Shown piece by piece: positions 46,838 to 54,077 of a stretch of 64,000 bases of DNA. The notes beneath the pieces are model-generated. The model worked only from the letters and a program-made list of their open reading frames with translations, did not search any database and was not told the DNA's origin. The stretch is from Uliginosibacterium sp. 31-16. GTDB lineage: Bacteria > Pseudomonadota > Gammaproteobacteria > Burkholderiales > Rhodocyclaceae. The stretch is from contig NZ_JAVALZ010000007.1 of the NCBI RefSeq assembly GCF_030730865.1, positions 1 through 64,000 on the forward strand, written 5' to 3'. Positions within the stretch are counted from its first letter, which is position 1. Each line of letters starts with the position of its first letter. The translations under genes were made by a program, and so were the position numbers.

Positions 46838-47411
46838 CTCTACGTCCTCGACGGTTTAGATGCTTTGCATTAAAGCCCGCTACGGGGCTCAACTCGGAAG
46901 GCGGGTAATATCGTTAAGCAGTCCGTCATGAATGCGGTGTCGCTCTACTCCTAAGCCCCTACCAGTGTCCGCTTTTGGCTTGGCTCAACGACTGTCCGCT
47001 CCTGGCCGAAAGCTTCCAGAACGACAGAACAGCTCCAATCATCCGGCATGCTCCGCAGGGCGTCAATCGCCTGAAAGGCATGGCGCTGGAGGTGGGGCGG
47101 GAAAGGCGCTCCGGCTCGAATTCCCGCAGAGGTTCATCGGCGCTCACGCATGCCCGGCTGCCTCCTGCATCAATCTCGACGGACCTCCCTGATTTGATTC
47201 GCGCCTGCCCCCTTTGATTCACAGGTCTCCGGAGTCGTGGCTTGTTCGGGCCGTGTGGGGGTGTGCGGTGTTCGTGGCGCCCTGACAACCGGTATTGGCC
47301 TTTCGTATGGCGTTGGTCTAAGTTGATGGGGTCCTGTGCTACTTCATGGCAGGTGCTGACACGGTACGCGGCAATCTCGCCGCCAAGCCGGAACCCTCAG
47401 GAGACAAACCA
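46838..47411. other. Gene-free spacer between AlbA_2 and pectinesterase genes
   Basis: 574 bases. It contains a hairpin CCCGCTACGGGG and CCGAG/CTCGG pieces near 46879-46900 and two copies of a TGTCCGCT(T/C)(T/C)TGGC motif (near 46965 and 46990). No open frame has recognisable similarity. The right end must carry the pectinesterase promoter, but no clear pair is seen. Confidence 0.5.
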
Positions 47412-48932
47412 ATGAATCAGAAAATGATGGCGCTCGGGCTGCTTGCCGCCTTGCTGGCGGGCGGTGCGCAGGCGGCCAACCGGCCGGCGGGCTATGTGAC
47501 GATCTGCACCGAGGGCAAAACCTGCTCGGTTGCCAGTGCGACGAATGTCGCCTTCGGCCGTGCCGACAAGTTTTTCTACAAGACGCTTACGGGCAGCTTC
47601 GCGTGCAGCGAAGCGACCTTTGGCGGGCGTATTGCAGGCGGTGTGAATGAATGCTCGGCGGGGTCTTCCTCAGGTAGCTCGTCGAGCTCTTCCTCGTCAT
47701 CCAGCAGCAGTTCATCAAGTTCATCCAGCTCGTCGAGCTCTTCAAGCTCCTCCAGCAGCAGTTCCAGTTCGTCGTCGAGCAGCTCTTCATCGAGTTCGAG
47801 CAGTTCGTCTTCGGGCGGCTGGCCGGCTAGCACAGCGACGCGCCCGCAGCTCTCGGATAGCGTGGCCGCGCAATACGATGTTGCCCAGTTTCTCGCTGCC
47901 AGCGGCACCGTTGGCAGCCTCGTGACGGACAACTGGAACCCGCGCAGCACGGTCATCAACACGCCGGCCACGCCGGATTATCTGGTCGCAAAAAGTGGCG
48001 CCAGCTATTCCAGCGTTCAGGCCGCCATCACCGCCGCGACGCTGGCAGGCAAGACTACGCGGCAGTACATCAAGGTGATGCCCGGCACGTATAACGAACT
48101 GGTGATCGTGCCCAAAGGGCTTCTGGTCACGCTCTACGGCGGGGGCTCCGATCCGAAGGAAACCGTGATTGCGCTTGCCACAGGGGCCAAGCAGACCGGC
48201 GCGCAATTCGCCGCGCTGGCCAATCCGGGCAGTGCCGTCTTCACCAGCAGCACGCCCAGCTCGATCAAGGCCACCTACGATGCCTGTGCCACGAAAAGCG
48301 GCGCGATCGGCACGACCTGCTCGTCGATGTTCGTTGTGAATGCGGATAACTTCGAGGCCATCAACCTGACGATCCAGAACACCTGGAGCGAATCCGTGAA
48401 TGGGGAAACCCAGGCGGTCGCGCTGATGGTGGTAGGCGACCGGGCCTTGTTTTACAAAACCCGCCTGATCGCCAATCAGGACACGCTCTACGTGAAGTCG
48501 ACCGCAGCAAATGTGGTGGCACGCAGCTACTTCGCCAGCAGCTATATCGAGGGCGATACCGATTTCATCTTCGGGCGCGGTACCGCGGTGTTCGACAAGA
48601 GCACGATCTATTTCACCCGTGTGCGCAAGAACAGCAGCACCATCGGCGCGCCCAGCACCTATGGCACGCATCCCTATGGTTTCCTGTTCACCGGCTGCAC
48701 GTTTGCGGTTGATGCGGGCGCGGCAACGGTTTCGCTGGCACGCCAGTGGCCGGAGTCGTCGAGCGCGGGCGTCACCATCGGCAAGATGATCGTGCGCGAA
48801 TCCTACCTGGGCGCGGAGATCAAGAACCCACCCTGGGCCGACTGGAGCAGCAGCAACCCCGTGCAATATGGCACGGCAGCCAGGCCCTATCTGGGCGAAT
48901 ACCACAATACCGGGCCGGGTGCGGCGAAGTAG
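47412..48932 (+). CDS. Secreted pectinesterase with polyserine linker
   Basis: 506 residues. Signal peptide ending AQAAN; a small Cys-containing N-terminal module (YVTICTEGKTCSVASATNVAFGRADKFFYKTLTGSFACSEATFGG) known from secreted pectin-degrading enzymes; a ~50-residue, almost pure serine linker (about residues 84-134); then a CE8 catalytic domain. The latter has QAVALMVVGDRALFYKTRLIANQDTLY, the nucleophile Asp in EGDTDFIFGRGTAVFD, and ARQWP. It demethylates pectin. ATG 47412 follows AGGAGA. No pectate lyase genes are in the window. Confidence 0.93.
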   Translation: MNQKMMALGLLAALLAGGAQAANRPAGYVTICTEGKTCSVASATNVAFGRADKFFYKTLTGSFACSEATFGGRIAGGVNECSAGSSSGSSSSSSSSSSSSSSSSSSSSSSSSSSSSSSSSSSSSSSSSSSSSSSGGWPASTATRPQLSDSVAAQYDVAQFLAASGTVGSLVTDNWNPRSTVINTPATPDYLVAKSGASYSSVQAAITAATLAGKTTRQYIKVMPGTYNELVIVPKGLLVTLYGGGSDPKETVIALATGAKQTGAQFAALANPGSAVFTSSTPSSIKATYDACATKSGAIGTTCSSMFVVNADNFEAINLTIQNTWSESVNGETQAVALMVVGDRALFYKTRLIANQDTLYVKSTAANVVARSYFASSYIEGDTDFIFGRGTAVFDKSTIYFTRVRKNSSTIGAPSTYGTHPYGFLFTGCTFAVDAGAATVSLARQWPESSSAGVTIGKMIVRESYLGAEIKNPPWADWSSSNPVQYGTAARPYLGEYHNTGPGAAK

Positions 48933-48945
48933 GCTGCACGTTCAA

Positions 48946-48979
48946 CAACAAAAAAGACGCTGAGGCGTCTTTTTTGTTG
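48946..48979. terminator. Terminator after the pectinesterase gene
   Basis: A 15-bp perfect stem (arms 48946-48960 and 48965-48979) with loop TGAG; the arms are CAACAAAAAAGACGC and its complement, so it works in both directions. Confidence 0.92.
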
Positions 48980-48980
48980 G

Positions 48981-49057
48981 GTGTCTGCAGAGCCGCTCCC
49001 TGCCTTGTTCTTCGGCATGCCGTGCCCGGAATGCCCGTCCCGTGCGGCAGAGCAGGG
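48981..49057. repeat. GAAGAG-family palindromic repeat (locus 9)
   Basis: A variant unit begins GTGTCTGCAGAGCCGCTCC and ends CGTGCGGCAGAGCAGG. It follows the terminator. The rest of the 417-base space (49058-49193) shows no gene; a nested hairpin begins at 49194. Confidence 0.55.
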
Positions 49058-49193
49058 CGTCATCTTTAAATGCCCCTGCAGCTCAACGCTCTTAGAGGAT
49101 GTTCATGATCTTGCTGCGAGGCCGTTATCAGGGCTCATGCGCTGCTCTTCACTCTGCTGACTGCCTCTCGCTACAGATCGTGAACCGCCTCTT

Positions 49194-49354
49194 ATTGATC
49201 CGGCCTGGTGAAGTTTGAAGTCCGTTCGGCCCGAGTGCGCCCGCAGGGCGTGTATCGAGGGCGGGGCTAAGCCTCGATACAGCCGGCTTTGCCGGCCACT
49301 CGGCACGAACGGTTTTGGAGGCGCAAAGTTCAAACAAAATCGGGCCGGATCAAT
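49194..49354. repeat. 161-bp nested inverted repeat
   Basis: Perfect 12-bp ends ATTGATCCGGCC (49194-49205) and GGCCGGATCAAT (49343-49354). Inside are paired CCGTTCG/CGAACGG, CCGAGTG/CACTCGG, GTATCGAGG/CCTCGATAC, and GCCGGC-TTT-GCCGGC. The right end overlaps the stop codon of the membrane gene at 49350. No target duplication is visible. It could act as a terminator-like structure or be a miniature element. Confidence 0.8.
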
Positions 49355-50129
49355 ATTGCGGCCCATGCCGCCAGGTCACGGCCCAGGCATACAGCGCGGT
49401 GACGGCGAGGATGTCGAAGGCGGGGCCGAAGACGAGGAACAGGGTGGGCATGGCGAGATTGCTGGCGGCCTGGATGAGCAGGGCGTGGGCGAGGAGTTTG
49501 ATCGGCAGGGCGGCGATCAGGTAGGTGGCGATCAGCAGGGTGGCGAGGATGCGGCGCTCGTTGCTGCGCTCGACGATGTAGTGGGTGCAGGCCATGACGG
49601 CGGGCAGCAGCAGGAGCAGGCCCTGGGTGAAAATGCTCAGGGTGCGGGTGTGGTCCTCCACGCTGTAGGCCAGGCCGTCGGGCAGGGCGAGGCTGAACAG
49701 TACGCATGCGCCATGGAAGACGGCGAGCAGGCGCAGCGGGGCGCGGAAAGGGGCGTGCAGATAGCCGGCGAGGAGGTAGAGCAGGCCCGCGCCGGTCATG
49801 TGCGAGGCGAGGTCGGCGAGGTTGGGTGGTGTCAGCGGCAGGCTGATGGCGGCAGCCTCCAGATTGCTCCAGGCCGGCACGATGATGGTGCTGGTGATCA
49901 GCCGGGCATCTTCCAGGGCGAGGTTGGTGATGAGCTGACCTAGGCTGTGATTCCAGAAGCGGTAGATCAGCGGAAGCAGGTGCCAGAGCAGGGCACTGAG
50001 GCTGCTGACAATGAGCAGGGCGCCGAGGAATTGGGCCAGACGCCCGTGCAGCAGGTGCTGATGGCGCTGATAAAGGCTGCGCGGTGGTGGGGCGGTGGCG
50101 ATGACCTGGATGGTTTCTTCGGTGTTCAT
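49350..50129 (-). CDS. Polytopic membrane protein, third gene of a three-gene operon
   Basis: 259 residues with about six membrane segments (e.g. FLGALLIVSSLSALLWHLLPLI, LLAVFHGACVLFSLALP, GLLLLLPAVMACTHYIV, LATLLIATYLIAALPIKLL, DILAVTALYAWAVTW). No family recognised. Start 50129 overlaps the stop of the bactofilin-like gene by 4 bases. An alternative, longer frame in this region is Pro/Arg-rich and is rejected. Confidence 0.75.
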   Translation of the reverse strand: MNTEETIQVIATAPPPRSLYQRHQHLLHGRLAQFLGALLIVSSLSALLWHLLPLIYRFWNHSLGQLITNLALEDARLITSTIIVPAWSNLEAAAISLPLTPPNLADLASHMTGAGLLYLLAGYLHAPFRAPLRLLAVFHGACVLFSLALPDGLAYSVEDHTRTLSIFTQGLLLLLPAVMACTHYIVERSNERRILATLLIATYLIAALPIKLLAHALLIQAASNLAMPTLFLVFGPAFDILAVTALYAWAVTWRHGPQY

Positions 50130-51202
50130 GCGGGGCTCCGCTCATCAAGTACTTCGCCCCGGCGCAGAGCCCAGACGCTGCCATGGGCGATGCAGCCTTC
50201 GCTGATCAGCAGGGTGTCGGCGGCGAGTGTCGAGGGGTGAGCAGGCGAGCCGATTTCGCAGCAACGGCCCAGCTGGACTTCGCTGCGGGAATACACCGGT
50301 CCGTTGATCTGGCAGCCGGGGCCGATGCTGATCGGACCGTCGGCGTAGGCGGCGCCTTCGACGATGACGTTCTGGCCGATGACGATGGATTTGTCGGCAC
50401 GCAGGTCACCGATGATGCGGCAGCCATCGCCAATGACCAGCCGGCCGGAGACGAGCAGGTCAGCCTTGACGGTGTGGCCGGCGGGGATCTTCAGGTTGCG
50501 ACCGTTGCCGGGTTGGCCGTTGCTGCGCTGTGGCGGGTCGAAGCGGGCAACCGTATCGAGCTGATGCGGCCGCTGGGCATCTTCAGGCAGGCGGCCAAAG
50601 ACGATGCGCGGGGCGAGCAGCTGCTCGAACTGGACGCGGCGGGCCAGCGCGATTTCCTGCGCGGCGCTGGCCCAGCCCTTGAGCTGGCCGGCTTCGGCGA
50701 CATCCAGACGACGCTCGGTGCGGACCCAGCGGGTGACCCGGGCGCGGCGGCCAATGGCGATGTCGCGCTGCGACAGGGCACTCTTGACCAGCGCGTTGTG
50801 AGCGACGTTGATGCGCCCTTCGGCGAAGATCTCGCGGTCACAGATCAATTCCCCCGGGATGTCGAGGTGGCCGGCGGCGAGTACGAGGCTGCGCAGGCGG
50901 CGTGAGCCGGGGGGCAACTGTTCGGCGAGATGATTGGAGACCCCGAGTACGATGAAGGGACGGCCGTTTTCGTTGGCGCCGCGAATCGGGCCGCTGTCGC
51001 GCGCCAGATGCAGCAGGTGGGAAAACTGCTCGCGCACCATGCGGCGGAATTCGTCGACACGCGCGGGCGCCTCGGGCAATTGCTCGAGCGGGGTGGCGCG
51101 CGGGGTGCCGCGTGACAGGGTGCGCAGCAGCGGCAGCACGGGCAGCAGCAGGCACAGGACAGCGAGTCCGGCGAAGCTGAGCAGGAACTGATCCGGAGTC
51201 AT
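50126..51202 (-). CDS. Membrane-anchored bactofilin-like (polymer-forming) protein
   Basis: 358 residues. An N-terminal membrane segment (FLLSFAGLAVLCLLLPVLPLL) is followed by a region with two stretches of short hydrophobic repeats, about residues 75-190 and 225-345 (e.g. LLVSGRLVIGDGCRIIGDLRADKSIVIGQNVIVEGAAYADGPISIGPGCQINGPVYSRSEVQLG). These read as a right-handed beta-solenoid like bactofilins (DUF583), which polymerise without nucleotides. Most bactofilins are soluble or short-tailed; the added transmembrane anchor and double solenoid are unusual. ATG 51202 overlaps the upstream gene by 4 bases. Confidence 0.78.
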   Translation of the reverse strand: MTPDQFLLSFAGLAVLCLLLPVLPLLRTLSRGTPRATPLEQLPEAPARVDEFRRMVREQFSHLLHLARDSGPIRGANENGRPFIVLGVSNHLAEQLPPGSRRLRSLVLAAGHLDIPGELICDREIFAEGRINVAHNALVKSALSQRDIAIGRRARVTRWVRTERRLDVAEAGQLKGWASAAQEIALARRVQFEQLLAPRIVFGRLPEDAQRPHQLDTVARFDPPQRSNGQPGNGRNLKIPAGHTVKADLLVSGRLVIGDGCRIIGDLRADKSIVIGQNVIVEGAAYADGPISIGPGCQINGPVYSRSEVQLGRCCEIGSPAHPSTLAADTLLISEGCIAHGSVWALRRGEVLDERSPA

Positions 51203-52764
51203 GTGGAGGCTCCGGCTTTTGCTTCGAGGATGGCGGGGGGCTGATGGGCAGGGGGCGCTGGACGTTCCAGACGGGCACACAGCAGAACGCGCAGACCATC
51301 GACCAGACGATCGACAAAGCTGAAGCTGGACAAGGGCAGCAGCCGGATTTCGGTGCGTATGCCGGCCATGCGCGCGGCCGCCGCCATGCTGAAGGCGGGG
51401 CCGGGATGCCCGTGCGGATCGAAGCTGGTGGCGGCGCAGAGGGCCATGGCGAGGCCGGCGCTGAGCGGGGCGCCGACGAAATACAGGGCGATGCCACAGA
51501 GCAGGCTGGCCAGCCAGATCAACGGCAGGGCGGCCGAGAAGAAGGCCGCGCCACCTTGCAAGCGGGCTCCCAGCGGGATGCGAGGGTTCAGCAGCAGGGA
51601 CGCCATGCGCATGCTCTGCCAGGCTATCGAGATGCGCATGCGTGGCGATTTGATCAGGTCGGGCGAGTCTTCGGCGCCACAATGCACGATCTCGCCGAGC
51701 AGGCGTGATTGCCAGCCCATGCGGGTGAGACCGAGAACGATGCCGGCGCCGTCCGGGGCGTGCTGCAGGTCCGGGGTGTCGAGACTCTTGACGGCCTGGC
51801 GACGCAGTGCCCGGATGCGGGCCTTGCCGCACAGCAGCAGACTCAGCGCGTCACTTTGCGTGGCGATCAGGGTGTCGGCCTGATCGCCGAGGAGTGCCAG
51901 GCGGGCGCCCAGTGCGCTTTCGGTCTGGGCGGGGATGGCACGGCTGAGCACTGCGCCGATGGCGGGATCAAGCAGCGGGGTAACGGATTGGCGCAGCCAG
52001 GCTTGTGGCAGGGGAGCTTCCTGATCAAGCACGATCAGCGCGCTGCCAATCGAGGTGGCGACCGCGGCATGCAGGGCACTGGCCAGGGTGGTGTTGCGCC
52101 CGCCCATCATCGGCAGCGGGTGCACGCGTTCCGGAAAGGCCTGGGTGAGACGGGCCACGGCGCTGATGACTTCGGCATCGGCCGGGTCGAACATGGGAAC
52201 GAAATGGATGCGCTCGACGGGGTAGTCGAAGAAGCAGCACTGCAGGGCGTCAAGCTGACGACTCTGGGCGGCGGCATCGCCGCGCGCCGGGATGAGGATG
52301 GAAATCGTGGGCCAGGGGGCGTGCTCCATGGCGATGCTGCGGGGCGGGCGGCGCACGCGCACCCGCATGACGCGACTCCATTCGCGCAGCAGGTGCAGGC
52401 CGAGCAGCAGGGCGGTCAGCAGCCACAGGGCGCGCAGGCCGGTTTCAAGATAAGCGCGCAGGCCTGTGGCTGGAACCGGGCTGCTCGATGCGGGGGGGGC
52501 GACCGCTGACGGCGGCTCATTGATGAGCGCGTAAGGCTGCAGCGTGGGTTGCTCGGCGAGTGGTATGGCCGGGCTGAGAGCCAGCGGGGCGTCGTCTTCG
52601 ACCAGATCGAACTGAATCAGTGGCAAGGGAGCATCGGGATCTGTTGCATGCAGCAGCGGATCGAGATTCAGGATTTTTTCTTCACGTGGCGCAGCCAGCC
52701 CCTGGCTGGATGCAAAAAGCATGGCAGCGGTGAAGCAGATGAGGCGGATTGGCTGAGTCGGCAT
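51199..52764 (-). CDS. Degenerate family-2 glycosyltransferase-like membrane protein
   Basis: 521 residues. Signal peptide, a ~75-residue exported-looking segment, a membrane helix (LWLLTALLLGLHLL), then a GT2-like domain (about residues 150-400), two further helices (FFSAALPLIWLASLLCGIALYFVGAPLSAGLAMALC), and a C-terminal tail. GT2 order is kept: ISILIPARGD, MMGGRNTTLASALHAAVA, LIVLDQEAPLPQAWLRQ and a Q-x-x-R (WQSMRMASLL). The metal-binding DxD is replaced by DQE and the general-base region is not evident, so catalysis is doubtful. First gene of the operon. Confidence 0.72.
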   Translation of the reverse strand: MPTQPIRLICFTAAMLFASSQGLAAPREEKILNLDPLLHATDPDAPLPLIQFDLVEDDAPLALSPAIPLAEQPTLQPYALINEPPSAVAPPASSSPVPATGLRAYLETGLRALWLLTALLLGLHLLREWSRVMRVRVRRPPRSIAMEHAPWPTISILIPARGDAAAQSRQLDALQCCFFDYPVERIHFVPMFDPADAEVISAVARLTQAFPERVHPLPMMGGRNTTLASALHAAVATSIGSALIVLDQEAPLPQAWLRQSVTPLLDPAIGAVLSRAIPAQTESALGARLALLGDQADTLIATQSDALSLLLCGKARIRALRRQAVKSLDTPDLQHAPDGAGIVLGLTRMGWQSRLLGEIVHCGAEDSPDLIKSPRMRISIAWQSMRMASLLLNPRIPLGARLQGGAAFFSAALPLIWLASLLCGIALYFVGAPLSAGLAMALCAATSFDPHGHPGPAFSMAAAARMAGIRTEIRLLPLSSFSFVDRLVDGLRVLLCARLERPAPPAHQPPAILEAKAGAST

Positions 52765-52895
52765 GCTCGTCGTTTTTGGTTCGCCCTGATCCTTGCGACA
52801 CCTGCCTTGTGTCTCCCCCCGGCAAGATGCCTCCCGGGCCGATTCTAGCCCGGAATGCCGATGTTGCGGCGGACGTTGTGCCGCCGCAACGTGGC

Positions 52896-53723
52896 TCAGC
52901 CGACTTCCAGATTGTCGATCAGGCGGGTTGTGCCCAGGCGGGCAGCCGCCAGTACGACCAGCGCAGCGTCATCCTGCGGGACCTGCAGGTCGTGACGCTG
53001 GCGGATGGTGATGTAGTCAGGCTGCCAGCCGTGTGCGGCAAGGCTATGCATGGCTTCCTGCTCGATGGCAGAAAAATCCCGGCGACCGGCGGTGATTGCG
53101 GCGGCCACTTTCTGCAATGTGGCGTAAAGACGCGGGGCTTCAGTGCGCTGCTCGACGCTCAGATAGCCGTTGCGCGAGGACAGGGCGAGGCCGTCGGCGG
53201 CGCGCATGATGTCGCAGCCGATGATCTCGATCGGCATGTTCAGTTCCTGCACCATGCTGCGGATCACCATCAGCTGCTGGTAATCCTTCTTGCCGAACAG
53301 GGCGACTTGCGGCTGGACGATGTTGAAGAGTTTGGTGACAACGGTGGCTACGCCCTGAAAGTGCCCCGGGCGCAGTGCGCCTTCGAGAAGGTTGTCGTGG
53401 GCGCTGGCCGGCAGTACGAAATAGTGCTGCGGCACCGGGTAGAGCTCGGCTTCGGCAGGAGCGAAGAGGTGGTCAACGCCTGCCGCTTCAAGTTGTTCGC
53501 AATCAGCCTGAAAGGTGCGTGGATAACTGTCGAAATCTTCGTTGGGTCCGAACTGTATGCGGTTGACGAAGATGCTGCTGACCACGGTATCGGCGTGGAC
53601 GCGGGCGGCCTGCATCAGGCTGATGTGGCCGGCGTGAAGATTGCCCATGGTCGGGGCGAAGGCGGTGCAGCGGGCATCCGCAAGGGCGGTACGCAAGCTG
53701 GCAATGGTGGTATGGATCTGCAT
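52896..53723 (-). CDS. panC: Pantothenate synthetase
   Basis: ATP-dependent ligation of pantoate and beta-alanine, the last step of pantothenate synthesis. 275 residues: APTMGNLHAGHISLM (HxGH), VVSSIFVNRIQFGPNEDFDSYPRT, LEGALRPGHFQGVATVVTKLFNIVQP, FGKKDYQQLMVIR, and LALSSRNGYLS. ATG 53723 (MQIHTTIASLRTAL) matches the family; 45 upstream codons are rejected. No panB/panD in view. Confidence 0.96.
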   Translation of the reverse strand: MQIHTTIASLRTALADARCTAFAPTMGNLHAGHISLMQAARVHADTVVSSIFVNRIQFGPNEDFDSYPRTFQADCEQLEAAGVDHLFAPAEAELYPVPQHYFVLPASAHDNLLEGALRPGHFQGVATVVTKLFNIVQPQVALFGKKDYQQLMVIRSMVQELNMPIEIIGCDIMRAADGLALSSRNGYLSVEQRTEAPRLYATLQKVAAAITAGRRDFSAIEQEAMHSLAAHGWQPDYITIRQRHDLQVPQDDAALVVLAAARLGTTRLIDNLEVG

Positions 53724-54077
53724 TGAATCGGCCGGGAAACGGAGCGAGGTCGCGAGCATGCACCAAGCGCGGGCGCTAGGCAAACCTCCCCATGTTGAGG
53801 GCCCGGCTGGAGAGCCGCATGGGGCGGCGCTGTGCACGTAGCCTGCTGGCACAGGCAAGTCCAGTGCGGGATTCCAGACATGCCCCGAATGGCGCTGCCC
53901 CGACGGGCAAAGTCAGATGAATGGAACTTCCATCGGGCAAAAGCAGGCGTCCGGCTCCGGGCTTGTCGACTAAACATCAGGTTAGGCCAAGCTGTACTGC
54001 ATCCATAGTACTTGTGCCGCTCTCGGTGCCCCATGCCGGAAGTGGTCGAACCCTGTTCCGCCTTGATGGAGTTCTTC
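53724..54077. other. Spacer between panC and the GGDEF-EAL gene
   Basis: 354 bases without a gene. One weak GAAGAG-type unit (53799-53835, GCCCGGCTGGAGAGCCGC...GCGCTG). Two GGGCAAA(A)G motifs near 53909 and 53936 recall part of cyclic-di-GMP riboswitches, but the rest of that fold is not visible. Divergent promoters are expected here. Confidence 0.4.

Noticed and set aside
46885-46920. GCTCAAC...GTTAAGC resembling an attC site
   Set aside because: The two ends are only about 25 bases apart, too short for an attC fold.
47663-47813. Repeated GCTCTTC/TCGAGC-like pattern that could suggest a CRISPR or satellite array
   Set aside because: No regular repeat-spacer structure; it encodes the polyserine linker in frame.
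49330-50184. Alternative 284-codon minus-strand frame
   Set aside because: It overlaps the membrane-protein frame out of phase, is rich in Pro/Arg/His, and breaks the 4-base overlap logic of the operon.
53900-53960. Possible cyclic-di-GMP riboswitch upstream of the GGDEF-EAL gene
   Set aside because: Only GGGCAAA-like words are present; the conserved GEMM helices and tetraloop receptor are not seen.
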